Assembly (NCBI RefSeq): GCF_000378445.1
Contig: NZ_KB899745.1
Location: forward strand, 1-32,945
DNA: 32,945 bases
Direction: 5' to 3'
Source of the DNA: Deinococcus aquatilis DSM 23025
GTDB taxonomy: Bacteria > Deinococcota > Deinococci > Deinococcales > Deinococcaceae
A model generated the notes under the pieces. It had not been told where the DNA came from and made no database searches. It saw only the letters and a list, made by a program, of their open reading frames with translations. The translations under genes and the position numbers were made by a program. Of the stretch, positions 6,439 to 17,621 are shown in pieces (positions within the stretch are counted from its first letter, which is position 1; every line of letters starts with the position of its first letter).

Positions 6439-9080
6439 ACGGCACCTGGCTGATGGGCCTGTTGCGGCGCAGACCCCTGCGCATCTGGGGCAGCGCGGCG
6501 GGCGTGGCGCTCACGGTGGCCTTTTTAGCGCTGCTGCTGGCCTTCGTCTCGGCAGGGCGAGCCAACATGACGGTACGGGCGGCGCAGTCTGTTCCCGTGG
6601 ACTGGCAGGTGTTACTGGGCCAGACCGCCAGCGTGTCCGAGGCCGAAAAGGCCGTCCGCGCTGCCACTGCCGTCAAAACCGTGTTGCCCGTGGGCTACGC
6701 GGACGTGCAGGGCTTCAGCGCCACCACCGGCACGGGCACGTCCGCCACCACGCAGACCACCGGGGCGGGCAAGCTGCTGGGCTTACCACCCGGTTACGCC
6801 GCCGCCTTTCCCGCCGAATTGCGGTCTCTCATCGGTTCCACAGAGGGCGTGTTGCTCTCGCAGCAGACCGCCGCCAACCTGCACGCCGGGGTAGGCGACA
6901 GCGTGAACCTGCTGCGCTACAGCGCTCCCTCAATCGCGGTGAAAGTGGCGGGCGTGGTGGACCTGCCCAACGCAGACTCGCTGTTTCAGGCGGTAGGCGC
7001 ACCCAAGGGGTTGGCCCCACAAGCGCCGCCGGATAACGTGATCCTGATGCCCCGTGCGCTGTGGGACAGCGTTCTTGCGCCGCAACTGCTGGCGCGGCCT
7101 GACACTGTTCGTCAGCAGCTTCATGTGCGCCTGGCCACCGCTCTCCCCAACGATCCGGGCCAGGCCTTCGCCCTGGTGGGCAAGCTCGCCAACAACGTGG
7201 AGGCACGGCTGGCCGGGTCTCCCGTGGTAGGCAACACGCTGGGGGCCAAGCTGGACGGCGCGCGGGAGAGTGCGCTGTACGCCGAGGCGCTCTTTCTCTT
7301 CCTGGGTCTGCCTGGCGCGCTGCTGGCGGCGGCCCTGACCTTCAGCGTGGCGGGGGCCAGTGCCGGCCAGCGCTTGCAGGAAGCGGCGCTGCTCCGGGTG
7401 CGCGGCGCATCTGACACGAGGATTGTGCGGCTGGGTGCGGCGGAAGCGCTGAGCGTGGCGGCTGTGGGATTGAGTATAGGCATGGGCGCTGCTGCCCTGC
7501 TGGCCCCGTCGCTGGCAGGAACAAGTTTGGATATCGCCTCTGCCCTGTGGCCCGCGCTGACCGGATTGGCCCTGGCGCTGGGGGCGGTGCTGCTGCCAAC
7601 CCTTGCGGCGGTGCGTTCATCCAGCGTGGTGGCGCAGCGGCAGGCCGTCCGGCGAACAGGTGCGCCACTGTGGCAGCGTTTTTACCTGGATTTCGTCCTG
7701 CTGGCTATCGCTGGTGCCGTGTTCTGGCGCAATGCTGCGGGCGGCTATCAACTGGTTCTCGCGCCGGAAGGGGTGGCCAAGGCCAGCATTCAGGTTGAAG
7801 CCTTTCTGGCTCCGCTGGCACTGTGGCTGGGCGGTACATTGCTGGTGCTACGGCTGATGCGCGTGCTGCTTCAGCGGGGCGTGCTGTCGCGGCTGCTGCG
7901 CCCGGTCAGCGGACGCCTGTCGCAGATCGTGGCCGCCGCGCTGGAACGGCAGGGACCGCTGCTGGGACGCGGCGCGGCGCTCGTGGCCCTGGCCGCCGCC
8001 TTCGCGCTGTCCACGTCCATCTTCAACGCCACCTACAACGATCAGGCGCGGGTGGACGCCGTACTCACCAACGGCGCGGACGTGACTGTGACCGGCAACG
8101 CGGCGGCCCCGGCTGGGCCGCAACTGACCTCTCTGAAGGCCATTCCCGGTGTGGCGGACGCGCAGCCGCTGACCCACCGGTTCGCCTACGTGGGCGCGGA
8201 TTTGCAGGACATCTACGGCATTGACCCGGCGCACTTTACTGACGTCAGCCACCTGTCCAATAGTTACTTCAAGGACGTGACGGCGACCCAGGCCCTCGCC
8301 AAGCTCGCGGCCCGGCCCAACGCGCTGTTCGTGTCGCAGGAAACGGTTAACGATTACAACCTGTCGCTGGGGGACGCAGTGCGACTCCGGTTGCTGAATG
8401 CGAAAACGAATCAGTATCAGGTAATTCCCTTCACGTTCGTCGGCGTGGTGCGCGAGTTCCCCACCGCACCCAAGGATTCCTTTCTGGTCACGAACGCGAC
8501 TTATCTGGCCCAGATGACAGGAAATCCGGTGGCTGAGGTGGCGCTGCTCAAGGTCAGCGGCAACCCGCAGGCAGTCATGACAGCGGCACAGACGCTGACG
8601 GCCAACCTGCCGGGCGTGCAGGTCACGGACCTGAACACCGTGCGCGGGCGCATCGCTTCCGGGCTGACCGCCGTGAATCTGGCGGGGCTGTCACGCATCG
8701 AGTTGGGCTTTGCGGCGCTGCTGCTGGCCGGGGCGACGGGACTGGTGCTGGCGCTGGGCCTGACCGAACGGCGGCGCACCTTTACCGTCCTGAACGCGCT
8801 GGGGGCAAAGCCCCACCAACTCTCGGCCTTCCTGAACGGTGAGGCATGGGCCGTGGTGGGTTTCGGGGGCGTCTTCGGCGTGGTGATCGGCCTGCTGGTG
8901 GCGCAGACGCTCATCAAGTTGCTTCAGGGCGTGTTTGACCCGCCGCCTGAAGCGATGCTGCTGCCGTGGCTGTATCTGGGGGGTTTGCTCATCTCGGCTG
9001 TGGTTTCGACTGCCATAGCGGTGGGGTTCGCCCGGCGGGCATCGGGGCAGAGGGTGACGGAAGTGCTGCGGGCGTCTTGA
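6435..9080 (+). CDS. Large FtsX-like ABC permease (two FtsX domains)
   Basis: 881 residues from ATG 6435, chosen because it overlaps the preceding stop and begins [16 protein letters not shown] with a basic, cytoplasmic N-terminus before the first helix. Layout: helix ~18-40, a large extracytoplasmic domain, a first FtsX domain around 280-420 (hydrophobic segments flanking ALLRVRGASDTRIVRL), further helices and a second extracytoplasmic domain, then a second FtsX domain in the last ~130 residues (LALGLTERRRTFTVLNALGAKPHQL and a final helix before VTEVLRAS). This is the duplicated FtsX/MacB-like architecture of LolC/E-type or peptide-extruding permeases. Substrate unknown. A perfect hairpin 14 bases after the stop closes the operon. 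Confidence 0.9.
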   Translation: MNGTWLMGLLRRRPLRIWGSAAGVALTVAFLALLLAFVSAGRANMTVRAAQSVPVDWQVLLGQTASVSEAEKAVRAATAVKTVLPVGYADVQGFSATTGTGTSATTQTTGAGKLLGLPPGYAAAFPAELRSLIGSTEGVLLSQQTAANLHAGVGDSVNLLRYSAPSIAVKVAGVVDLPNADSLFQAVGAPKGLAPQAPPDNVILMPRALWDSVLAPQLLARPDTVRQQLHVRLATALPNDPGQAFALVGKLANNVEARLAGSPVVGNTLGAKLDGARESALYAEALFLFLGLPGALLAAALTFSVAGASAGQRLQEAALLRVRGASDTRIVRLGAAEALSVAAVGLSIGMGAAALLAPSLAGTSLDIASALWPALTGLALALGAVLLPTLAAVRSSSVVAQRQAVRRTGAPLWQRFYLDFVLLAIAGAVFWRNAAGGYQLVLAPEGVAKASIQVEAFLAPLALWLGGTLLVLRLMRVLLQRGVLSRLLRPVSGRLSQIVAAALERQGPLLGRGAALVALAAAFALSTSIFNATYNDQARVDAVLTNGADVTVTGNAAAPAGPQLTSLKAIPGVADAQPLTHRFAYVGADLQDIYGIDPAHFTDVSHLSNSYFKDVTATQALAKLAARPNALFVSQETVNDYNLSLGDAVRLRLLNAKTNQYQVIPFTFVGVVREFPTAPKDSFLVTNATYLAQMTGNPVAEVALLKVSGNPQAVMTAAQTLTANLPGVQVTDLNTVRGRIASGLTAVNLAGLSRIELGFAALLLAGATGLVLALGLTERRRTFTVLNALGAKPHQLSAFLNGEAWAVVGFGGVFGVVIGLLVAQTLIKLLQGVFDPPPEAMLLPWLYLGGLLISAVVSTAIAVGFARRASGQRVTEVLRAS

Positions 9081-9094
9081 GGTGCACAGGAGAA

Positions 9095-9118
9095 AGCGGC
9101 TGGGATATCCCAGCCGCT
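9095..9118 (+). terminator. Rho-independent terminator of the ABC-FtsX operon
   Basis: AGCGGCTGGGA and TCCCAGCCGCT form a perfect 11-bp inverted repeat around a two-base centre (effective stem 10 bp with a four-base loop), 14 bases after the permease stop and followed by CTGTTT. It is preceded by A's on the other side, so it could act weakly in both directions. Confidence 0.8.
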
Positions 9119-9134
9119 CTGTTTGGTGCCTGTG

Positions 9135-9266
9135 ATACGGATTCCGGTCATTCAGTTACCTTTTGGGACGGCACCAAAATCCAACACCATTCTGGAATCC
9201 GTACTTTTCTTCTCCCGTTGGTCGAATCTCGCAGTTATTGCATGACGGTTCAACCGGAATCCGTAT
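9135..9266. repeat. Short inverted-repeat element (MITE-like), 132 bp
   Basis: A perfect 14-bp inverted repeat, ATACGGATTCCGGT at 9135-9148 and its complement at 9253-9266, bounds 104 bases with no gene. A third related copy, in the orientation of the right arm, occurs inside (CTGGAATCCGTA near 9193-9204). No clear target duplication is visible. It resembles the short interspersed repeats that occur in deinococcal genomes, which I cannot confirm without a genome-wide search. It may have helped remove the 5' end of the neighbouring ftsX-like gene. Confidence 0.5.
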
Positions 9267-9284
9267 GACCTGCTCGAGCACAAG

Positions 9285-9320
9285 AGTTGCGGGCATTCCA
9301 TTTCAGGAATGCCCGCAACT
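9285..9320. terminator. 15-bp perfect hairpin, possible terminator or repeat arm
   Basis: AGTTGCGGGCATTCC (9285-9299), a six-base loop and the exact complement (9306-9320) form a very stable stem. Neither side has a T run, so it may be a protein-dependent or structural element rather than an intrinsic terminator. It sits just before the surviving ftsX-like fragment. Confidence 0.4.
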
Positions 9321-9342
9321 CCAGCTCCCGCACTGCCTCAAA

Positions 9343-9817
9343 CCCTGACCGCCAGAGCGGTGGCCTTTACCCCAACTGGACCGAATACCTTATGTTCTTC
9401 CAGACAGCGGGCATGGGCAGCGATAGCCTCCCCCTCAAGGCGGGGAACCGGGTGCAGGTGACCTTTGCGGCTGGGCTTCAGGTGCCTTACGTTACGCGGA
9501 TCAGCGGGATTGTGGGCATGGGGGCCAGCGAGCCCCTGTTCTACAACCCCGATCCTGCCGGAGACGAGGGGTACGGGGTGGTGCCCGACGTGCTGTTCTT
9601 GCCGCCCGCCTCCGTTGCAGCGGTCGCTGGAAAGCCCATTCCCGGCCAGATCCGGGTGACCAACAACCTCTCGAAAAAGCTGGACAACGCCAAAATGCTG
9701 TTTATCTTCTTGACCCTCCCCGGTGTGGCGCTGGGGGCCTACTTGAGCAAATACGCCACGGAATTGGCCAGTGGGCCGCTGCGGCGCGACATCAGTCAGC
9801 TGCGTGTGCGCGGGGCT
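9343..9817 (+). pseudogene. Second ftsX-like permease gene, 5' fragment
   Basis: The frame encodes a middle portion of an FtsX-type permease: PNWTEYLMFFQTAG, then RVQVTFAAG, an extracytoplasmic stretch ending IRVTNNL, a membrane helix (KMLFIFLTLPGVALGAYLS) and RRDISQLRVRGA. This corresponds to roughly residues 140-345 of the intact neighbour, whose equivalent block reads QEAALLRVRGA. There is no start. The 5' end is lost near the short repeat element and hairpin at 9135-9320. At 9812-9817 the sequence passes directly into the truncated transposase gene on the other strand. The C-terminal end of an ftsX-like gene in the same orientation reappears at 18471, so this was probably one gene whose middle was removed with part of the transposon. 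Confidence 0.75.
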
Positions 9818-11367
9818 GCCCAGAAGGCGTCGAAGGTCTCGGGTAGAGACGGCAACAGCTCGGGCAGTCGGCGCTGCCACACATCCTGTGGCAAGAGGTA
9901 GGCGTCGAGGTCCTTGTACTTACGGCTCCCGGTGACCCACACGTCCCCGGCTCGCGTTGCGAGCCGCAACTCGTCGAGCACGCACAGCTCATAGGCCCGG
10001 CGGTCGATCTCACCATCCCGGAACACCTGCCCCGCCCACTTCTGCCGCACGAAGCCGATGGGGACGTGTTCCGGCAGCGTCCGCTTGTTCGTGGCGTACA
10101 TCTCGCGCAGGAGTCCCAGCGCCTCGACTAGAGGCGCGGCCGTCCCTTCAGCCTGGAAGGTGAACGTCGCAAGCATTCGCGGCGCGTAGGACCGCACCTT
10201 GGCATATCCCTTGAGGGTGTGGTGCAGAGGGTTCAGTTGCTCAGCGTGCACCACCTCCCGCTCCCGCACCGTCTCGACGAGTTGCTGCCAGTTCACGACG
10301 GCCTCAATGGCCTGGTAGGGGTCGGCGCCCTGCTCACGCGCGGCGATCACCGCTGCGCAGACCGACCGAAAGGTGCCGAACTGCTCGACCAACGGCGGAC
10401 CCTGCTCTCCGAACACTTCCGCCGCCTCCCGTTCACCGTCTCGGAGCAGGGACACCATCACGCGGTCGTGCATATCGAGCACGGCGTCGGTTAACGTCTC
10501 CGACAGGTCGAAGAGGTAGGCCATCAGGGTCGCCCGTCGCCGCTGTGGCTCGAAATCTCCCAGGTGCGAGGCGCTTAGGCGCCTCGCCTCCTCAGCCAGA
10601 TGCTCCAGGCGGCTTTGCGGCAGGAAGGCGCGCAGGTTGCTCTGCACGTGAAAGGTCCGCACGAAGGCCAGCCGGTCGAGCAGTGCCAGGACATGTTTGG
10701 CCTTGGGAGCGCCCACAGGCCGACCCAGCCACGCGAACCGAGAGACGGGTTCGTCGGCCTGTGGAGCGAGCAGGGCGTCCACATTCCCGGGCAGTTCGCC
10801 CTTGAGCGGCAAGTTGAGCAGACCGTAGGTGTGCTGGTCGGCCCGGACACGCGCCGCCTGGACGAGACGTTCGAGCACACTGAAGCGCGGCACCAGCACC
10901 CTGCGCCGTCGCAACTCGTCCACCAGGGCACTCATCAGACGAAAGGGCTGATCGGTGACGACGGCCAACGGCATCAACCAGTCGCGCAGCTCGTGATTCA
11001 ACCGTCGGGACAGCTCCATGTATCCGAACCTGTGGCACAGGGTGGCGAAGTGTTCGTGCCAGGTCGGATCCCGGGTGGCGTATTGGACGTAACACGCTGG
11101 GTCTACCCGCAGTTGCTCGGCCAGGGAGGCCAACACAGCCTCAGGTGGTGTCTCTCCAGACCGCAAAGCGCGCCCGAGGTGGCCCAGCACGGTGAGCTGC
11201 ACAGCGTAACCAAGCTTGTTGAAATCTCGCCGCCGCTCCCGAATCAGGTGCAGGTCGTCCTCACTCAGGAGGTAGTACCGGGAAAGGATGCGTTCGTCGA
11301 GCGGCGGAAAGCGCGTGAACTGCTCGCGCTGAGCTTGGGTCAGCAGGGGTGGGGAAGGAGGACCCAT
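9796..11367 (-). pseudogene. tnpA: Tn3-family transposase TnpA, N-terminal half only
   Basis: About 520 codons from ATG 11367. The start, LTQAQREQFTRFPPLDERILSRYYLLSEDDLHLI, is the hallmark N-terminus of Tn3-type transposases (DUF4158-like DNA-binding region), and the body continues colinearly to PSLPETFDAFWAA near 9814. Full Tn3 TnpA proteins are ~950-1000 residues, with the DDE catalytic core in the last ~400. All of that is missing. The last few residues (PRTRS) and the stop are read from ftsX sequence on the opposite strand, which marks the junction. The protein could bind DNA but cannot transpose. Its start lies 15 bases after the ICMT-like stop, in the same direction as the sulfur operon. 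Confidence 0.88.
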
Positions 11368-11382
11368 CTTGGCTCAGGGCCT

Positions 11383-11856
11383 TCAGTACACGCCGGGGAG
11401 AAATCGGCGGACACGCCGCCGGTAGGCTGGGTACTCCGGGAAGTGCCGCGTCAGACGGCGCTCCTCGTCCCGGGCTTTGAGGTCGAACAGGAGGGCGAGC
11501 CCGCCGCTTAGCCCCAGCGCCCCCCGGTGCCCGCTGTACAGCGCCCAACCCAGCGAGGCGAGGAGCAGGCCGCTGTAGATCGGATGGCGGGCTAGGGCGT
11601 AGGGTCCGGTCTGCACGAGCTGTCCTTCCGCCCGTGGTTCAGGGAGGGGCGTGAGGTTGGATCCCAGCCGCAGGCCACTCCAGCCCACGAGGGTGCCTCC
11701 GGCCAGCACCAGGAGGATGCCTCCGACCCGCAGCCCCCATGGCGTCCTCCGTCGAGGCCGCAGCAGAGGCAGGGCCACGATCCCGACGAGCAGGAGAACT
11801 TGGGCGGCCACGTATCCCTCTCCCCGCGCGCTCCAGCGGTGTTCGGATACGGTCAT
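11383..11856 (-). CDS. ICMT/PEMT-like integral membrane methyltransferase
   Basis: 157 residues from ATG 11856, which follows a GAGGAGG-type site. Three to four membrane helices lead into a C-terminal catalytic region typical of isoprenylcysteine carboxyl methyltransferase-like and phospholipid methyltransferase-like proteins: [23 protein letters not shown] carries the RHP motif of the SAM-binding site, and [25 protein letters not shown] is the family's usual ending (E..L...F...Y..Y...V..F.P). Bacterial members methylate small hydrophobic, sometimes thiol or sulfide, compounds, but the natural substrate is generally unknown. Being the last cargo gene of a persulfide operon (11 bases after the YeeE gene) makes thiol or sulfide methylation an attractive guess. 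This is inference only. Confidence 0.8.
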   Translation of the reverse strand: MTVSEHRWSARGEGYVAAQVLLLVGIVALPLLRPRRRTPWGLRVGGILLVLAGGTLVGWSGLRLGSNLTPLPEPRAEGQLVQTGPYALARHPIYSGLLLASLGWALYSGHRGALGLSGGLALLFDLKARDEERRLTRHFPEYPAYRRRVRRFLPGVY

Positions 11857-11867
11857 GTGTGCCCTCC

Positions 11868-12916
<1,049 letters not shown>

Positions 12917-12991
12917 GGAAGAAAGGACCTCGGAAAAGGGAGTGAGGAGGTGAACTCCGGGCACCGCCACGGGAGAATAGGTGGAAGAGAT

Positions 12992-13783
12992 TCAATGGCC
13001 CAGGTGTGCCTGGGCAGCCACAGGAGGACTGAGCACCTTGGGCACGTTCGTCGCCAGCACGTACAGGCCCATCACGACGAGGAAGCCCGCGAAGCCACGT
13101 TTCAGGCTCTCGTTGGAGACCTTCTTGCCCAGCCGGGCGCCCAGGAAGCTGCCCAGGATACCGATGACGGTGAACATCATAATGAGGTTCCAGTGCAGCC
13201 CTGGACTTTCCAGCGTGTTCAGGTGCTTGAAGAAGCCCGTCGCACTGTTCAGGGTGATGATCGTCAGGCTGGTTCCCACCGCGAGGCCCATCGGCAGCCC
13301 GCCCAGCAGCACCAGCGCGGGGATGATCAGAAAGCCTCCGCCCACGCCCACCAGTCCGGTCAGGACCCCGACACCCAGCCCCTCCAGGCCGATCTTGAGG
13401 GGGGAGCGGGGGTGGGCGGCCTGGACCTCTCCCCGCTGCGGACGAAACATCATAATGGCGGCGAGCAGCATCACCACGGCGAAGAGCAGCAGTTGCACCA
13501 CGCCGCTGAGGTACACGCTCAGGGCCGCGCCCAGAAAGGTGCCCACCACGCCGGGGATGCCGAACCACAAGACCGAGCGCCAGTCGATCTGCCGCTTGAG
13601 TGCGTAGGGAATCGCCCCGATCAGGCTGATGCCGCCCACGATGGCAAGCGATTCGGCAATCGCCAGCTTTTCCGGCTCGCCCACGAGGTAGACCAGCACC
13701 GGCACGGTCAGGATCGAGCCGCCCGACCCCAGCAGGCCGAGGCTCAGCCCAATCAGCGCGGCACCGATCCAAGCGAAGATCAT
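12992..13783 (-). CDS. TauE/SafE-family sulfite/anion exporter
   Basis: 263 residues from ATG 13783, which overlaps the rhodanese stop by four bases. About eight helices are arranged as two repeats: [22 protein letters not shown] near the N-terminus and [24 protein letters not shown] in the second half are the paired G-x-GGG-type motifs of the TauE/SafE (DUF81) family. In sulfur-oxidising and persulfide-detoxifying loci, members export sulfite or related organosulfonates. Sulfite is the direct product of persulfide dioxygenase, so the location immediately downstream of the dioxygenase and rhodanese genes supports sulfite efflux. The last residues ([11 protein letters not shown]) are short and hydrophilic. 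Confidence 0.88.
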   Translation of the reverse strand: MIFAWIGAALIGLSLGLLGSGGSILTVPVLVYLVGEPEKLAIAESLAIVGGISLIGAIPYALKRQIDWRSVLWFGIPGVVGTFLGAALSVYLSGVVQLLLFAVVMLLAAIMMFRPQRGEVQAAHPRSPLKIGLEGLGVGVLTGLVGVGGGFLIIPALVLLGGLPMGLAVGTSLTIITLNSATGFFKHLNTLESPGLHWNLIMMFTVIGILGSFLGARLGKKVSNESLKRGFAGFLVVMGLYVLATNVPKVLSPPVAAQAHLGH

Positions 13784-14097
13784 GGCTGCTCGCCTCCGTT
13801 GAGGTCGCGGCCCTCACGCATCCAGGCTGCGGTGCCCCCGGAGAGATTCATCAGCCCGGTCTTGCCCTGGGAGGCGAGGTAGGCTGCCGCCTGCGAGGAG
13901 CGGTTGCCGCTCGCGCAGACCAGCACGGTGTTCGGCCCGATCTCGCCTTCGCGTCCGACGAGTTCGCTCAGGGGCAGGTTCACGGCCCCGGGAATGTGCC
14001 CGGCGACGTACTCCTCGCACTCGCGCACGTCCACGAGGCGGGCGCCCTCACGCCTCGTGCCCTCAAGTTCGGTGGTGAAGATGTCCTGGTAGGTCAT
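13780..14097 (-). CDS. Single-domain rhodanese (sulfurtransferase)
   Basis: 105 residues from ATG 14097. The fold markers are [23 protein letters not shown] near the N-terminus and the active-site loop with Cys61 in [13 protein letters not shown], which ends with the tail [13 protein letters not shown]. The nucleophilic Cys is intact, so it should carry a persulfide and transfer sulfane sulfur, for example between thiosulfate, glutathione- or bacillithiol-persulfide and an acceptor. It lies between the dioxygenase-rhodanese gene and the exporter, overlapping the latter. A 12-bp GC-rich hairpin (14119-14155) in the gap upstream may adjust expression relative to the dioxygenase. Confidence 0.9.
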   Translation of the reverse strand: MTYQDIFTTELEGTRREGARLVDVRECEEYVAGHIPGAVNLPLSELVGREGEIGPNTVLVCASGNRSSQAAAYLASQGKTGLMNLSGGTAAWMREGRDLNGGEQP

Positions 14098-14118
14098 TGG
14101 AAGCTCCTTTCAGCAAGG

Positions 14119-14155
14119 GGCGGAGGCGGCCCGGAAGATGCATGCCGCCTCCGCC
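14119..14155. repeat. GC-rich hairpin between dioxygenase and rhodanese genes
   Basis: GGCGGAGGCGGC (14119-14130) pairs perfectly with GCCGCCTCCGCC (14144-14155) across a 13-base loop. It lacks a T run on either strand. It lies in the 67-base gap within the sulfur operon, so it could stabilise the upstream mRNA segment or attenuate read-through. Confidence 0.5.
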
Positions 14156-14164
14156 GGGTGAGGG

Positions 14165-15556
<1,392 letters not shown>

Positions 15557-15617
15557 GGCGAGATCGTATACCCCCCTCCCCTATCCTGTCAAATACCCAG
15601 GGGGGTATACTATTCCC
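15557..15617. promoter_or_regulatory. Mirror-image divergent promoters with CsoR/CstR-type operator
   Basis: A perfect 12-bp inverted repeat, GTATACCCCCCT (15566-15577) and AGGGGGGTATAC (15599-15610), overlaps both -10 boxes. For the minus operon the -35 is TTGACA (complement of 15587-15592), the spacer is 16 and the -10 is TATACG (15565-15570), eight bases before ATG 15556. For the plus gene the -10 is TATACT (15606-15611), six bases before ATG 15618, with no good -35. TACCCAGGGGGGTA (15594-15607) matches the C-run/G-run pattern of CsoR-family operators. Both messages should be leaderless or nearly so. Confidence 0.75.
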
Positions 15618-15884
15618 ATGACCGCGACCGTCCCCGTCAGTGACCGTGAAGCCGAGAAGACCAAGATTCTCAACCGCCTGCGCCGCCTGGAGGGACAGAT
15701 TCGGGGCCTCCAGAAGATGGTGGAGGAGGAGAAAGGCTGCGTGGAGGTGATGAGCCTGTACGCCAGCGCCAAGAGTGCCTTCGAGTCCACCGGGGACGTG
15801 ATTCTGGAAACCTACGTGGAGATGTGCCAGGCACGCGGGGAGAAGCCCGCTGACCTCGTGCGGCTGCTCAAGCTCGCCCGTTGA
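15618..15884 (+). CDS. CsoR/RcnR-family repressor, CstR-like persulfide sensor
   Basis: 88 residues, all-helical, with the family core [25 protein letters not shown]. The sensing positions decide the subtype: Cys41 is present, the position that is His in copper-sensing CsoR is Tyr66, and Cys70 is present. Retaining two cysteines but losing the His is what CstR persulfide sensors show; there the two thiols form di- to tetrasulfide bridges and the repressor leaves DNA. ATG 15618 sits six bases after the -10 box, so the mRNA is probably leaderless. An earlier in-frame codon at 15546 would run through the promoter and is unlikely. The gene diverges from the dioxygenase operon it presumably controls. 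Confidence 0.88.
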   Translation: MTATVPVSDREAEKTKILNRLRRLEGQIRGLQKMVEEEKGCVEVMSLYASAKSAFESTGDVILETYVEMCQARGEKPADLVRLLKLAR

Positions 15885-15922
15885 GGCACCCTCTCAGCGT
15901 CCCGGAACTTCGCCGAATGACC

Positions 15923-17621
15923 AGATATTGTTGGCGAATTCAGGCTCTCAGTGCGGCGAAACGCGAGGTCGGTGTTTGGGCATGGGGTCTCCCTTGCCGC
16001 CAAGCGATAACCCGTGCCGCATTGACCGCAACGGCGGTGACCACATGCTGAAAATGCGTTTTGGCCAGGCCCCGATACCGAGCTTGGCGCAGACCACATG
16101 ATCGTGTGGTCTGCGCGATGGTGCCCTCAATCCCGGCGCGTGCTGCATAGACTTTCCCTAACCCCTGCGACTGTGCAGCACGAAGCGCTTCATGCGCTTC
16201 GCGGGGATGCAGTTTGAGGCTTCTCGGGCCGTATTTCGCCCGCGTACACTGTGCCCTGACTGGGCAAGGCTGACAATCGCGCACCAAAAAATGGACGGTG
16301 ACCGCTGGTCGATCCTGTCGATCAGGAGTGTCTTGCCAGCTGGAGGAGCGCTTGCCCTGTGGGCAAGTGACCTGCTGCGCGTCCCAGTCGATCGAAAACG
16401 CACGGTCGTCAAAGGCGCCCTCCACCTTGGTTTGCCAACTGGTGTTCGGGCGTGGCGGCCCAATGAGGGTGATCCCTCGTTGATGACTCTCTGCAAACAG
16501 CCCTGCAGTGACATAACCAGAATCCACCAGATGCTGTTGCGGCTCCAGTCCTCCATCGATCAGGGCCTGCTGAATCTCACGGGTCTGACTCACATCTTGA
16601 CCTGTGGCGGGTGTCGTCAGCACGTGCGTGATGAGGTGCACCTCGTTGTCGTCGCACGTTTCCGTCAGATGGGCCTTATACCCCACCCACCACGTCCCCC
16701 GTTTAGTGCTGCCTCGCGCTTCTAATTCATAGGGTGAAATTGGCCGCTCGGCACCGGGAGGGAGTTCTGGGCCATCTCGAAGTCGTGCCTGGCCGTTGTG
16801 GCGTTCGAAATGCTGCGTCCACACCAGATTCAGCGTTTGAACCAACGGGAATTCTCGCAGCCCCGCAGGGACGTCGACGGCTTCCAGAGCGGCCAGCAAT
16901 TGAAAACCATCATTGCCCACGGTGGTAGCATACGCAGTCCTGGCCGCTTGCCCTTTGGGCAAGCGAAAATCGAAGACCCGTCTGCCGTATCGTTCAAACC
17001 ACTCGGGTTCAGCCATCCCACGCGTCCAGTCCGGAGCTTGGGTGGCGAGTTCGTTGAGCGCTGCTCGCAGCGTCTCGGCCACCAATTCGAGGTGGTTGAG
17101 CGCACGAACGTGAGCGAGCACATGCGTGGAGTCGGTGCGCTGCTTACCCTTCGCCTTGATCAGGCCCTGTGCTTTGAAATGGGCCAGCATGTTGTCCAAC
17201 AGCAGGTGGTCGGCCTTCCCTTGAATCAGACGCTTCCGGAACTCGCTGAGCACACTGAAATCGAAGCCGGAGTCTTCCAGCTCGAGTCCAAGGGCATATT
17301 TCCAGTCAATTCTGGCCCGGACTTGGTCTGCTGCTTGCCGATCCGTCAGGTTCTCCAGAAACTGAAAAACGGTCACCAACGCTAGTCGCCAGGGGGCCAA
17401 AGCACTCTGGCCCCGAACGGGAAAGAGATGGGCAAAGTCAGCGTCGGTGTACAGCGCACCAAACTCATCGCGCAGCCGCATGATGGTGTTGCCTTTGCGG
17501 AACGCCGCCTGTGCAATTCGGGCCGTCGTTTCGGGAATTTCGCCGATGGGCTGGGGATGCAGGCTCATGTCCCATCATGCAGTTTGGTCATGAGACCCAG
17601 CCGAATTCGCCAACAATATCT
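15923..17621 (-). mobile_element. IS1182-family insertion sequence, 1699 bp, complete
   Basis: Both ends are visible: a perfect 19-bp inverted repeat, AGATATTGTTGGCGAATTC at 15923-15941 and its complement at 17603-17621. A GACC direct repeat at 15919-15922 and 17622-17625 is the target duplication. The single transposase gene fills the element. The insertion lies between the repressor and the recombinase genes and interrupts neither. Confidence 0.92.
15940..17568 (-). CDS. IS1182-family transposase (DUF772 + DDE)
   Basis: 542 residues from ATG 17568 to a TGA at 15942-15940 that lies inside the terminal repeat. The N-terminal DUF772 region runs from about 30 to 130 (LFPVRGQSALAPWRLALVTVFQFLENLTDRQAADQVRARIDWKYAL). 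The catalytic DDE residues appear as RTDSTHV, HLVDSGYV and the Glu in AGIEGTI, spaced as in IS1182 members. A CPQGK...CPVRAQC cysteine cluster, common in this family, lies before the last block. The length is full for the family and no frameshift is seen, so the element may be active. Confidence 0.92.
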   Translation of the reverse strand: MSLHPQPIGEIPETTARIAQAAFRKGNTIMRLRDEFGALYTDADFAHLFPVRGQSALAPWRLALVTVFQFLENLTDRQAADQVRARIDWKYALGLELEDSGFDFSVLSEFRKRLIQGKADHLLLDNMLAHFKAQGLIKAKGKQRTDSTHVLAHVRALNHLELVAETLRAALNELATQAPDWTRGMAEPEWFERYGRRVFDFRLPKGQAARTAYATTVGNDGFQLLAALEAVDVPAGLREFPLVQTLNLVWTQHFERHNGQARLRDGPELPPGAERPISPYELEARGSTKRGTWWVGYKAHLTETCDDNEVHLITHVLTTPATGQDVSQTREIQQALIDGGLEPQQHLVDSGYVTAGLFAESHQRGITLIGPPRPNTSWQTKVEGAFDDRAFSIDWDAQQVTCPQGKRSSSWQDTPDRQDRPAVTVHFLVRDCQPCPVRAQCTRAKYGPRSLKLHPREAHEALRAAQSQGLGKVYAARAGIEGTIAQTTRSCGLRQARYRGLAKTHFQHVVTAVAVNAARVIAWRQGRPHAQTPTSRFAALRA

